Source of the DNA: Rhododendron vialii
Lineage: Eukaryota; Streptophyta; Magnoliopsida; Ericales; Ericaceae
NCBI RefSeq assembly: GCF_030253575.1
Contig: NC_080564.1
Location: 4,198,501-4,262,500 of the forward strand
Direction: 5' to 3'
DNA: 64,000 nt
Position 1 is the first letter of the stretch. The number at the start of each line of letters is the position of its first letter. The notes beneath the pieces are model-generated. The model had not been told where the DNA came from. It saw only the letters and a program-made list of their open reading frames with translations, and did not search any database. Of the stretch, positions 34,501 through 45,741 are shown in pieces. The position numbers and the translations under genes were made by a program.

Positions 34501-36246
34501 ATGTGATATCATGGTGAATTGGAGATAGGTCTTCTTCGATGAAAGATCAAAGCTCAACACCCTATAAATGGTGTTGTTATGTAGATTATACAATTTACTT
34601 GTGGACAATTTTAGCCAATCCACTGGTAATATATGGAGTGAGAAAAGTAAAATATGTAGAGTGGGTAGAGTTGACCTAATCTGTTGGCATATGTTAGTAC
34701 CAGATTGTTTGAGTTTGAGTGCTAATATTCAAAAATATGATCACTCTTTCCCAGTGGGTAGAGTTGACCTAATCTGTTGGCATATGTTAGTACCAGATTG
34801 TTTGAGTTTGAGTGCTAATATTCAAAAATATGATCACTCTTTCCCTTTAGTTATGCTTTATTTTACAACCTAACCAACAGAAATCTGATGAAAAAAGTAA
34901 ATTCTAAGCCCAAATAGTTTTGCAGTGTAGTTTAATGAGACGGAAACTTGCACATCGAAGCATAGCCACTCCTCAAAATTTGGTAAAGTGATTGATCTGT
35001 CTGTTGATGGTTAACCGAATGAGCTACTTCCAGCCAGAAAACCAAAAAATGTCTGTGTAGCTACAGGTTAGATTGTATGGTCAAAGATATAAAAGATGTT
35101 TGTTGAGAAGCCCGTGTGCTTCCGTCGGACCTAGTACCTAGAATGATGAAGGTAAGCAAATGTAAAGAAGGAGAATAATAAGAGCAGAGAAGAAATAAAC
35201 CGGAGACAAAGGAAGAAAAGTGAGGAAACAGAGAAGGGAACTAACGAGGAAGAAAAAATGAAATAGAAGAGGATTGAAAACTGAGAAGTGGAATGGTAGA
35301 GAAAGAAGAGGGAAAAAGATGAATAACAGACATTGTCATTTAGTCATACTATAGGGGGCCCATGTCGTGTACTCTTTTCTTCTTGTTTTCTTAACGGCCT
35401 GTAGTCTTGCTAAAAATGTGGCATTTACTAAAAGCCAGTCCTAACTATTCCATCGCTCTTTTTTCGTGCTTCTGGTTGCAGGCTGCCCAGTCGCAGTCCG
35501 AACAGGCCAGTAATTTGTGCAGACAATTGCTAGCTGACGAGAGTATGAAGGAAGCTCATACCACCAATGCGCCGCAGGGTTTTACAGCAGGAAACGGGGA
35601 ACAATCAGTTCCAGTAATGTATACACGGCAACTACCTTTCCCGGAAAAATCAGGAGAAGACCCCAAAGCTGCAGCAGCAGCTGTGGCGGCAAAGCTTACT
35701 GCATCAACATCCTCAGCTCAGATGCTTACTTATGTCCTCTCTTCACTGGCATCAGAGGGCGTCATTGGAAATAAAATGAAAGAATCTTCCAGCGATTACG
35801 CTTCTGAAAAAAGAACTAAGCTTGAGAATGACCACCACCCCGCTTATATTCCATCTCATAATCCACAAGCACCGCCAGTTCAACCTTATCCGCATCCAGA
35901 AAGTGTCCCAATCACCACCCAAGAATCAAATTCAAATGAATTACAACCGCCACCTCCGTCGTCTCCTCCTCCATTGCCGCCATTACCGCCGCCCATGCAG
36001 CCATATCCAGTGCCTCAGTTCATGCAGAGTACCTCTGGATTGATTAGTGTACCGTATGGTTATGGTACAACCCAAATGCAGCAGACACTGCCCATTCCGG
36101 GTTATTCCCCAGTGGGCCCTCCAATGCATGTCGATTCTTCTTTTATAGCTTCGCCACCAAATCCATACCAGAGCTTTCAAGGATCAGACGGCGGTTTCTA
36201 TAGCCAGCCAACGTCATTGCCAATGGCACCAATGTCGCGGCAATAG
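31589..36246 (+). CDS. CTD-interacting-domain protein, RPRD1/CREPT-like
   Basis: Seven exons: 31589-31664, 32159-32406, 33232-33351, 33460-33613, 34049-34188, 34287-34322 and 35482-36246, all GT-AG, give 512 residues. Residues 1 to about 130 form a CID (ENTH/VHS-like) domain: FNPQILVEKLAKLNSSQQSI, LSHWCIFH, AKQVVETWDRQF, LAFLYLANDILQNSRRKG and VSIWEERKVFGSRGQIL. This domain binds the phosphorylated C-terminal domain of RNA polymerase II; animal RPRD1A/B recruit CTD phosphatases. Residues about 200-258 (VVEELQGQHAILRDCTEQL to DQIRDLLQ) form the coiled coil used for dimerisation. The C-terminal 250 residues are Ala-, Pro- and Gln-rich, including PPPPSSPPPLPPLPPPMQPY. It resembles Arabidopsis At5g10060/At5g65180. 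Intron 2 carries a MITE and intron 6 a 93-bp tandem duplication. Nuclear location is inferred. Confidence 0.92.
32449..32651. mobile_element. Mutator-like MITE in intron 2 of the CID-domain gene
   Basis: The 11-bp repeat TTGTCATTTGG flanks it at 32438-32448 and 32652-32662. The ends are GAGAAATTTTTGGGTGCC and GGCACTGAAAAAATTC; inside, GAGCCGTCCGATGCACTTTT and its reverse complement face each other around a CT-rich centre. A related end (GAGAAATTTTCCGGTGGC) occurs at 39252-39355. Confidence 0.8.
34661..34846. repeat. 93-bp tandem duplication in intron 6 of the CID-domain gene
   Basis: A 93-bp unit starting GTGGGTAGAGTTGACC and ending CACTCTTTCCC occurs twice, at 34661-34753 and 34754-34846, and the copies look identical apart from the last base. 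Near-identity points to a recent duplication. Confidence 0.9.
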
Positions 36247-38187
36247 CATTACCAGCATGTTTTGGTAGTTGGAAACGATGAAGGTGTACGGTGGTAATTT
36301 TAAGGCATTTCCGGAGGAGTATATGGAGCAAACTTTGTTACACCGGGGGTCGGAAACCTTCCTTGGGTTTTTGTCTTTGATTACCCATAGAAGTATATTT
36401 TTTTCGGATGGCCATTAGATGTTTGTATTCATATTTCCAAATATGTTTTATTAAATTCATTAGGTCGGAACCTCGTATTGTTTTATTTTAGTGGTTGAAT
36501 GGAACATAAAAAGTTTTGGCTATGTTTGACTTGAAAAACTAATGTAGATTGATGTTTGGGTGTCTACTGAAGGAAAAATCATTCTATGCCCCTGGGCACT
36601 GCGTGGAAATTATGCGCGAAAATTATTCAATGCCCCTGAGGTGCCTCGGGCCTCTCTTCCATCACACACAACTCTTCCACCACAATTGTGTGGTAGAGAA
36701 GTGAAGGATACATGGTTTTTTTGGGGGGCCTTCGGACTAAATTTTTAGATTCTCTTTCAACAATTAGTAAAAGTTTGTCTTCAAGTGAAAAGACAAGGAG
36801 CTTGGGCTAAAGGGTATTTTGGACTCTTAAGGGTGTGTATTTTGCACTCCTAAAAAGACTCATACGTCACAATTTGTTTCTCATTCTAACTTTACTTTTA
36901 ATTGTGCCGAGATGTTTGCCCAATTTCGAGATTGACTTGTGTAAGTTACCTTAGCTCTCCCTTTTTAAAAAAAAATTACGTAGTACAGTATTAGAGAATG
37001 TACACTCTCATTTAATGCTAGATAAAAACACCTCAAATCTCAACCTTATAGTTTCCAATCAAATTTTAATGATCTGAGCCACTCAATGTGTTTAGAACGT
37101 GATTTTATGGACACCCTTGAAAAATTGGGAAAAAAAATGACCCGGAAGGGCTTGATTTGAGTGTTTTTTATTGAATCGTTCAATAAAAAACTGTTCGGAT
37201 GAAGCCCTTCCCGCTCATTTTTTTTTGCTGATTTCTCGTGGGTACGCTTAAAATCACGTTCTGATTATTTTGAGAGGCTCGGATCATTGAAATTCGATCG
37301 AAAACTTTGGGGTATTTTTTTAGGTGTTCCCGGAACCGCCCCGTTCTTAGAAACTCCAAAAAAATTAAAGGCAACCTTTGTGTTCTCTAATTAATACTAA
37401 GTTGGAGTTTAAAAATAGACAAACAAATTGAGACGGAGGGAGTAAAAAATAATCTAAACAATTGCCCACAAGCTGCTTGATTGTTGGGTAATAGAGGAGT
37501 GAGATTAAGGTGTGGGAAAATACATGCCCCGTGTTAATTCGATGTCTGTGGATACTTAGAGTTAGGGGCCGAATTGTACACTTCCCTTCAGAAACTTTTA
37601 ATAGTAATAGTTTTTTTTTTTTTTTGAAAACTTAAAAGTAGTAGTAGTTGCTGAAGGAGAGTTGTGGTAATTGAAATCTATGATTAATCTAGGTCCACGT
37701 CCATTTACACATGTAATGCGCGCTCACACTCGTATAAGTGGATGAGGTTGCGCAAAAAAAAAAAAAAGGAAAATTGTGAAACTAACAAAATTAGATCAGA
37801 AAGTCTACGCATGCGCTAGTCTTTAGAACACAATTCTAGACACAACCAATGTTCGAATCGGGCAAACCGGAACCGTCCCATGCATGTGGACAATCATGCG
37901 CAAATTGCGATCAAACAATTCCCGGTCTTTTATGTGTTTTAAAAATTATGGGCATATGTGGTTTATGTTTGACTGGGATAAGAAACAATCCGACATTCGC
38001 AGAATGACAAGTTATCCAAACACAAGGGTGCTGCGACAAAGAATCCACCGTCAGGAATCAGGATACATTATCCCCACCCTTTTCTGTTAGTGTTTTAAAC
38101 AAGCTAAGAACATTTATAAATTACTAAAATTCCAATGAGGAAACACGCTCAAAGCGACAAATGCAAAAGAGAAGGAAGGAAAAGGAC

Positions 38188-38228
<41 letters not shown>

Positions 38229-39388
38229 AGCAGTCAACGGATGAGTTCTAAGTTAAAACACGTCATGAGCTGGCCTGGGGGTGATGCAGTGGCAGTGGTG
38301 GGTGATTTGTAAATCGAGTACTACTACTCCTCCTAGCTACTTTTAGTCACTAGTAAATGAAAGACCACTGCGTTTGAGGAGGAACAAAAGCTGGGGAAAA
38401 GCCGTCGTCATGTCGTTTGCTTTAACGGCTGATGGCATTGGCATGGGGCAGCAGTAAAATTAAAGCTCCATGTGCCCTCACTCTGCCTTTCTTTCTTTTT
38501 CCAGAGAGAGAGAGAGAGAATGAATGTGTTTTGTGTTTGTATACAAATAGGCAATAGACAACTTTGGTACACACCGAAAGCACACCAGCTGTTTAACAAA
38601 AAGTCTGCTGTACAAAAGTAATTTGGACGGTTTCAGATGGACAATTGATTGTCAAGATAGACGGTGAAATGTTGAGCGGTGAAACAGAGCGGTGAGCGTA
38701 GCATCGCTCGTTGTTTGATTTGTTTAACATATTAATTAAAGATTCTTACAAAAAAACAGCTTGTTCAGATACCGGTATGGACTCGATAGTATTAGTTTTT
38801 TTTTTTTTTTTGGTTATTGGAGAGAGTGTGTTTGTATAGTAGTAAATAGATAGAATAGGCAAAGCAGACAAATAGAGTTTGGGGGGGACCAAGCAAGGAA
38901 CAAAGCAACGTTCTCATGACTTACCTTTACAGATTTTGATCTGAAAGCTGCTGCTTTACAAGCGTGGACCACCCATAACATAAATACTGCATATGAATAT
39001 GAATATGATATGTCATGCCTCTCTCGCTCTCTCTCTCCATGGGTGTGACGCCGCGTCCGTACTCGCAAGTTCTCGCAACCCCACTTGCTCGCGTGTTTTG
39101 GGGCCTGAACGTTTTGTCCCGTCGAAATTTACGAATCTACCACTGTCTTTTTTCGGGGACGGGATAGGTTCAGAAGATGGGCAACTGGGCCCTCTGCTTT
39201 TGACTCAACCACGTTCCAAACCGGCCGCCTGCCGTTCCCTAACCTTATTAGTGAGAAATTTTCCGGTGGCAGGTAGGTATATTTCACATAGTGTCCGCTT
39301 GGCACTTTTGAATTGTTTGATACTACGTACATTTTTGGACAGTTTAGATTGAAACTAGTAGTTGCATAAATATAGAGTAGTAGTAAGG
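36247..39388. other. Intergenic, no gene; MITE debris
   Basis: Holds the 3' UTR of the CID-domain gene, a segment near 36600 with AAAATTATTCAATGCCCCTGAG that recurs at about 47312 (a shared repeat end), a hairpin element (37051-37300), a Stowaway end fragment (GACGGAGGGAGTA near 37430), a GA run at 38191-38221 and a MITE end near 39252-39355. None of the ORFs shows a domain. Confidence 0.45.
37051..37300. mobile_element. Hairpin-family element, diverged copy
   Basis: The left arm has AATGATCTGAGCCACTCAAT and AACGTGATTTTATGG; the right arm has CTTAAAATCACGTTCTGATT and GAGGCTCGGATCATTG. The centre at about 37172 is TATTGAATCGTTCAATAAAA. The outer arms do not match those of the other copies. 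Limits are approximate. Confidence 0.65.
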
Positions 39389-39821
39389 GTCATCATCAGG
39401 CCAGGCCGGGCCAACCCAGTCCGCCAAGTCATTGCCCAAGCCTGCCCACGGGCCAAGCCGATCGGGCTTTTTATTTTTGGCGGGCTGGACTACCTACCAT
39501 AAATTGAAGCCTAAGCCCAGCCTACGGGCAAGCCCAATTGACGGGCCGGTGGGCCAAAAGTCGGGCGGGGCTTAAATTTATTTGGGCAAAACTAAACCAG
39601 TGGAAAAAAGAAAAGGTTTTGTGGGAATTTAGGCTAATAGGCGGGCCCGTTGGCGGGCCTACGGACGGGCCGAGTAAAAATTCATAGGCCCTAGTCCGCC
39701 CATTACAAACTACGGGCCGGGCTAGCTCGCCCGTTTTACAGGCTCGGGCCGAGTAAAAGCCCGACGGACCAGGTGGGTTTTGGGCGGGTCGCAGGCCTTC
39801 AGACTAAATGATTACCCTTAG
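39389..39821. mobile_element. GC-rich hAT-like element
   Basis: Starts TAAGGGTCATCATCAGGCC and ends GACTAAATGATTACCCTTA, an imperfect inverted end, flanked on both sides by TAG repeats (an 8-bp duplication is possible but cannot be fixed in the repeat). The inside is full of GGGCCGG, GGCGGGCC and CGGGCTTTT words in both orientations. Confidence 0.55.
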
Positions 39822-39882
39822 TAGTAGTAGTTGTTTTGGAGACTTTGACACCCCAATAATTTTACAACTATATCCACTTTAC

Positions 39883-40170
39883 GGGAAAGTCTTCAATACA
39901 CACCCCTTTAAGGTGTGTATCATATGCACCTATTGTGTGATTCATATTGTGCCACCTCATAAAAATTTACTTGTAGGACCGGTCATTCATAACATTTTAT
40001 TTCATATCATAACTTTTTTAGTAAAAATTCGTAACTTTTCATCAATATGATTCGTAACTTTTTAGCAATAGATTCATAATATTTTGGGAATCATAACATT
40101 TTAGTGTATTTTAATGAGGGTGCATATAATACACACCCAAATGAGGGGTGTGTATTGTAGCACTTCTCCC
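39883..40170 (+). mobile_element. MITE copy 1 of a two-copy family
   Basis: Starts GGGAAAGTCTTCAATACACA and ends GGTGTGTATTGTAGCACTTC then TCCC, inverted ends of about 22 bp. The inside has GTGCCACCTCATAAAAATT, TAGGACCGGTCATTCATAAC and several CATAAC / TCGTAAC words. The same sequence occurs at 41186-41471 in the opposite orientation. Confidence 0.7.
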
Positions 40171-40483
40171 ATTTTACACACCCAAATATACACCTACACA
40201 CACACAAGTGTGTGTGGTGTGGTCCTAGAACTTCTCTTGACACCTTACGTAACGGTGTCTTTAGAACCATTGAACAACAGCGAACTAAACGTCGTTAACA
40301 ATATCCGACGTCTTCCAAAAGAATTCAAGTTAACCGAACACAGCCTTAGTCTATTACCATTTCCTATAAACCTGTAATGCGTGAATCTTTAAGAGTAGAA
40401 ATGTTGATTCAAAAACGTCCTTTCTAACCGCTAGAATTTCTCAAGTGGAGAGGTAGTCTCTCTCGATCTCCCAATCATGAATA

Positions 40484-40719
40484 CTCCCTCCGTCCCAATT
40501 TAGTTGTCACTTTTTGGAGTTCGTGTCACTTTTCAATTGATTATATCTTGTAATTTATAATGTTTTAGGTAATTTCGAAAATATTGTATTATAGAACAAA
40601 TCGAGATCTATCAAACAAGATTCATATTGGATATAAAATTCATTACCAATTTAAAGATATAACTAATTTTTTAATCCAGTTAGAATAGAACTGAGACAAG
40701 TAAATTGGGACGGAGGGAG
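40484..40719. mobile_element. Stowaway (Tc1/mariner) MITE
   Basis: Perfect Stowaway ends CTCCCTCCGTCCCAATTTA and TAAATTGGGACGGAGGGAG, with TA at 40482-40483 and 40720-40721. It is 236 bp and AT-rich with no ORF. Terminal repeats are nearly perfect, so it is fairly young. Confidence 0.9.
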
Positions 40720-41017
40720 TATGTATTAGACATTTTGAACTCTCATGCATTACACCACCCCATTTTTCTAAAATTTATTGCAATATTAATTGTGGGGGGA
40801 AAAATTACTAGAATTGCGTACAGACATGGATAATTGGATATGGGTTATCATATCTTCTTCAGAAATGTACAATGCTTTACTAGCAGCTAGCATGCATGAT
40901 ATCACCAATAGTACTCCTCCTATATCCGAAGCATTACGCCCGCAGTAGTAAATTAAGGCCGAAAACAACTACTCCGACAAGTGAAATCGAATCATATCCT
41001 TTTCTTTTTCTTCGCTA

Positions 41018-41059
<42 letters not shown>

Positions 41060-41185
41060 CCATATCTTCCCCTTTTTGGCTTTTGGGTTGCATGCCAGCC
41101 TCCCTCTCTTAAATGCGAAAAAAGAAAGAGCCAAAGGCCCAAATAGGATTACTATTATTAATTAGAGAGTTAGTTAATTAACAAA

Positions 41186-41471
41186 GGGAAGTGCTACAAT
41201 ACACAACCCTTATTTGGGTGTGTATCATATGCACCATCATTGAAACACACTAAAATGTTATGATTTCAAAAATGTTAGGAATGTATTACTCAAAAGTTAC
41301 GAATCATATGATGAAAAGTTACGAATTTTTAGTATAAAAGTTACGATACGAAATAAAATGTTATGAATGATCGGTCCTACAAGTAATTTTTTTATGAGGT
41401 GGCACAATATGAACCATACAATAGGTGCATATGGTACACAGCTTAAAAGGGTATGTATCGAAGACTTTCCC
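41186..41471 (-). mobile_element. MITE copy 2, inverted relative to 39883-40170
   Basis: Starts GGGAAGTGCTACAATACACA and ends GTATCGAAGACTTTCCC. Its reverse complement follows copy 1 through the ACCGGTC(A)TTCATAACATTT segment and the GTGGCACAATATGAACC segment. Flanking ATTAA words on both sides hint at a target duplication. Confidence 0.7.
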
Positions 41472-41884
41472 ATTAAGAATACGACTTCTCTTTTCTTTCC
41501 ATGAAAAGGAACACCCCTCGTACGGATTTCTCTTTATTTGCAACTTTTCCAATTTTTTTATACTGTCAAAGTTAATTAGTATGAGTAGCACCAATACTAC
41601 GTAGACTCCTATTGACCATTTCATTGTCACATACGTATTGGCTCCACACATTTAATTGTGGGATGAACCTCACACTTATATAAGAGATGAGTGGTCGATA
41701 GGAATGTACCTAAACTTATTTTATAAAATTGTGTTTTCTGCGCATGACTGTACTTATCTTGGATGTACGTATTTTATTTTCTTATTAAAAAAATGCTTTT
41801 TTTGTGATGAGTTATCATTATGGAACGAAGTAAGTGTATTTTAGCATATATGTTTTACAATCCATGTGTTCAAATCACCCATAT

Positions 41885-42334
41885 ATCGCTGGGTCCATGG
41901 TTGTGAGGTTGTTGAGACTCTCTCATTTGGAAGTTGAGATTTTTCACTCTTCTCTTCAATTTTGGACTCAGGAGCCAGGTCTAGAGTTCTAGATCTGGGT
42001 TTTCTTGGAATCAGTGTACCAGTGACGAAGACGATGTCTGCAGCGGCTTCTGCCTTTAGTCTGCGGCGGGACGAGCTAGAGTTGGTGCAGCGGGTTATCC
42101 AGGAGGGCTTGCTCTATGTTCATACTTGGCCTCTCAACTTCAGCCTCTCCAACCCCCTTTCACGAGTGTGTTTGACGGCTCCGGCTCCGGCGTCGTGGTT
42201 CCATGCGGGTTTTTTTTGTTTGTTGTATTTTATTTTCTTTTGTTAGTTTCTGTATTTTGGGACTGATAGTGTCCCCTCTTATTGTACTGTATTTTGCTTA
42301 TTTATAAATCGAGTTTACTTTTTGGTAAAAAAAA
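41885..42334 (+). mobile_element. Truncated non-LTR retrotransposon (LINE-like) insertion
   Basis: A 13-bp near-identical repeat AAATCACCCRTAT flanks it (41872-41884 and from about 42334, with one A/G difference). The right end is T-rich with TTTATAAATCGAGTTTAC then TTTTTGGTAAAAAAAAA, the A-tailed 3' end style of plant L1 elements. The inside holds a 94-codon frame (41962-42246) that I cannot assign. Most likely a 5'-truncated LINE copy; a processed transcript copy is the alternative. Confidence 0.6.
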
Positions 42335-45157
42335 ATCACCCGTATGTGCGTGAGGAAACGGCTTCAAAATTTTCCTAGGCTCTTTGCTTTTTTATGAGAT
42401 TCAAACCCGGTATCTATTTTACAATACTCTTTATTTAGGTTCTTTATTCACTCTTGTAATGTTTAACTATGATTAACAATAAAATGTAATTTCTTTACAC
42501 CGATGAGGGGGGGTAAAAAAAAACTACGCCCATATGTATGAGTTGGAACTTCATGAAAAATGCCTTATAAACCAACCAGTAAAAATGATTAACATAACAA
42601 AGAGTTTGTTAGCTTGGGAATGGGGATGCTAAGCTGCCAAGTAGCACCTTGTAAAGCGGTGTAAAGCAGTCGATCTGGCCGCCCATCTCTACAATTGTTG
42701 ACTCAGATCTCGACCGAACAATGAACGATTCAGATTATTCAACCAAGTTATCTGTGCTGAGATGAACGGCTAGATTATCGACTGCTCTGCACCCGTTCGG
42801 TTTGCTTCTACTACTATATAAAAACTCTCTTTTTTTCCTTGTTTTGTTTGCGATCACATGCACACCTTTATTGTTTTGTGGAGTAACCGAAAACAGGGTC
42901 AAAGTGGTCAATCCAACTAGACTCCAACTAACAAAACGTTAACATGCGCGCAAGGGTTTGTTTGGGGATGGATGGCCACGTTCCTTTCCATCACTTTTGG
43001 ATCCAAAAAGCTTGCGGAGTAATAAGGCCGACAAAAAGGACGGATACAGCCGAACTAATTAAAGAAAAACCACTTCTTCTTCCCCAACTCAGCTCTCTCC
43101 TTCTCAAAAAGCCTGTGCCTATTGTCTCTCTCTCTCCCCTCCCTCCCCTCACTGCACATTACAACTCACTCTACAGTATTATTTTCTGTACTGGACTGGA
43201 CGGCTTCTTCAGACCCGGCCAGGACCCTGTTGTGAAAAAGCCTATTTTTATGGAGTTCAGCATCTGTTCATCGGACCCGGAACTCTACAGTGAGCAAGTC
43301 ATTATAGGGGTGTAGTGATCACCCGGAACCCAATCGTTGTTTCAGATTCGTTGTTAACTTTTACTGGTGATTGTCGAGATGAACTGGCTCGGATCGCGCA
43401 GCACTGCAGGAGGCGCTATATGGTCGCTCATTACAGGGTCCCCGCTCCGCTGTTCATCTGTCCCGTTATATATACCACGTGAAAACTTCACCAACAACGT
43501 AATTGTTGGAATAATTGTAGATAAATTTCAACATTAATTATCTCTTTCACTCCCCATAACGATCCGTTGGGTGGCGGAATAAGGTTTTGGGTGGATAAGA
43601 AGGGAATCGGTGAAAAAAAAAAAGTTTGTTTAGGAGTTGATGCGAGTAATCACTCAGTTTTCCTTCATATAATTCTTGTAATAAGCATACAAATGGAGTA
43701 TGTGTACATGCAGTGTTGAATATCTAGCTCATCTTGGACAGAGCCGACTCTGTCTTTTCAGGGACTTAAAACAAAAATTAAAAATAAAAAACATTTCTTG
43801 TTGGACTATAATAAAGGATAAAAAAAAAAGAGAGTAGGAAGAGCCCTTACAATTCAAATTTTTTTGGAGGCCTAAAGCAAGCGTAACACTTGATTTAGCT
43901 CAGGACCTTGGATCTAGTCTAGCTAAAATAAGTTAAACGAAAACTTTACTATCCCATCCCAAAAAATTGCCTAATTGTCGAAGTAAATAAAGTACTCCTC
44001 TCAGTTTCAGCTCCTGTGCGTATATTTTAGCTTCCTAAAATTTTCTTCCAGCCATATATTAAAAGAATTTACAACCCCAATAATCTTTACGTAACCCACA
44101 ACCTCACAATAATCAAATAGAGTTAACACAATCGTTTGACCAAGTGTCCTGATAATTTCCTTCAAATGAAAGGCATGAAAGCGTTATACAGGAGCAAGTG
44201 GATCTTTATTTTTATTTTGGGATAAATTTTCTTTCTCTTGTGTTGAACCATAAAAAAAGGCAAGGGCGGCTTAGGAATTAATATTTTACACTAACACAAA
44301 AGATACCCTCAACTCTAAAGCGTTGTTCCATCTTAAATTGGGATCCGGATCTTGCCCGTGTAACGGCATGCCCTAGCCAAGGCATGGCAAGCCAAAGCAA
44401 AGCAAAACACAATTTTATCGGGCAAAACAAGACTCTATCAGGTAATTTTTGGCCGTTTGACCTTGGATACCCGTGAAAACACATTCTGTCGGTAATGCCC
44501 GAAAAGAAGCAAGTGGATCTTCATTTGATAGTTAATTATGGGAAATAATTTTGCCACTATTTTTTTTGTTAACGCCACTCACCTGCAAGTGTATTTTTGT
44601 ACAAAAAATACACTTGTAGAGGAGTGGCATTAACAAAAAAGAGTGACAAAATCAACAGCTTTTATTATAAGGAAGTTTTTAGTTTCAAGGGTGGATATTC
44701 ATGGCTATAATTAATTTCCTACAAATCAAAGGGATGAAATTTGTGTGTGGACAATGAGCAATATGGATATATATAACACAATATAAAAACAATACATACA
44801 GCACATGGGCAACTCTCTCTCTCTCACCCACTAATGAGTTGTCATGGCGGCGTTTGCAACATAACAGGATTCAATTTCTTTTGAAGACAAACTATGATTT
44901 AAGTGAGGGGTCATGGTGGTTGATTGCTGTGCTCGAGTCCTATAATATTTGAATTGCGCAATCGAATCTAATAGTAACACAGCTGGGTTGTTCCTCGATT
45001 AAAAAAAAAAACACACTCTCTCTCTCCCTCCTCTCTTTTCTCTTGCATGCGGTGTGTACTATCTGTGTAGTAGACCAACTTTTATGGACACACCAACTTT
45101 ATCGTCCCAAAAATATTTCATTACCATATCTCAAACTTCTTTCAAGAAAGTAATCAC

Positions 45158-45160
<3 letters not shown>
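42335..45160. other. Intergenic, no gene
   Basis: Unique AT-rich DNA. A CT-rich stretch with an open frame at 42944-43315 looks like a leader but shows no recognisable protein. A small hairpin at 44548-44652 is listed separately. Upstream elements of the ROXY gene probably begin near 44800. Confidence 0.4.
44548..44652. repeat. Near-perfect 105-bp hairpin
   Basis: Left arm ATTTTGCCACT, TTGTTAACGCCACTC, GCAAGTGTATTTTTGTAC; right arm gives its reverse complement, ending GAGTGACAAAAT. The arms are about 50 bp with almost no loop. It could be a tiny MITE or a small-RNA precursor. Confidence 0.7.

Positions 45161-45201
<41 letters not shown>
45161..45201. repeat. CT microsatellite in the ROXY promoter
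   Basis: About 20 CT units ending 18 bp upstream of the TATA box of the glutaredoxin gene. Confidence 0.85.
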
Positions 45202-45203
<2 letters not shown>

Positions 45204-45218
45204 TTGTCTCTCCCCCTC

Positions 45219-45226
45219 TATAAATA
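45219..45226 (+). promoter_or_regulatory. TATA box of the ROXY1-like gene
   Basis: TATAAATA lies 133 bp upstream of the start codon, just downstream of the CT tract. Position and sequence fit a TATA box; the transcription start would be about 45250. Confidence 0.65.
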
Positions 45227-45351
45227 AACACACATTCCCTCCCCCACTTCTCACTCCCCATTCCCTCAAAATACTCCCCCCAGTAACATAGCAAAAGAAT
45301 AAAGAACGCTCCCACATTTCCTTTCAACAAATTTCCACCCCCGTCAAAAAA

Positions 45352-45741
45352 ATGCAGTACCAAGCAGAGTCATGGGGCTCCTACAACTTCCCAACACGGA
45401 GTTCTAGCCCTATCGGGTCGGACCCGATAGAGCGGATAGAGAGGCTGGCGTCGGAGAACGCGGTGGTGATATTCAGCGTGAGCACGTGCTGCATGTGCCA
45501 CGCCATCAAGCGGCTCTTCTGCGGGATGGGGGTGAACCCCACCGTGTACGAGCTCGACGAGGACCCCAGGGGCGGCAAAGAGATCGAGAAAGCGCTCATG
45601 ATGCTCCTCGGGAGCCCCTCCGGGGTCCCCGTCGTGTTCATTGGTGGAAAGCTGGTGGGAGCTATGGACAGAGTCATGGCCTCCCATATCAATGGGTCCC
45701 TGGTCCCACTTCTCAAGGAGGCTGGGGCCCTCTGGCTTTGA
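45352..45741 (+). CDS. ROXY1: CC-type glutaredoxin, ROXY1-like
   Basis: A single-exon gene of 129 residues. It is a plant-specific CC-type glutaredoxin: active site [12 protein letters not shown] (CCMC at about residues 46-49), then [16 protein letters not shown], the [19 protein letters not shown] glutathione-binding region, and the C-terminal ALWL motif needed to interact with TGA bZIP factors. The N-terminus [13 protein letters not shown] closely matches ROXY1 of Arabidopsis. ROXY1/2 act in the nucleus with TGA factors such as PERIANTHIA in petal initiation and anther development. The coding region is very GC-rich compared with its AT-rich surroundings, as is common for this intronless family. 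A strong TATA and CT tract sit upstream. The choice between ROXY1 and ROXY2 is not certain. Confidence 0.95.
   Translation: MQYQAESWGSYNFPTRSSSPIGSDPIERIERLASENAVVIFSVSTCCMCHAIKRLFCGMGVNPTVYELDEDPRGGKEIEKALMMLLGSPSGVPVVFIGGKLVGAMDRVMASHINGSLVPLLKEAGALWL

Noticed and set aside
34661-34846. Direct repeats as a possible CRISPR-like array
   Set aside because: Only two contiguous 93-bp units without spacers in a plant intron; a simple tandem duplication.
42944-43315. 123-codon plus-strand ORF
   Set aside because: Low-complexity CT-rich stretch with no family features and no sign of exons around it.
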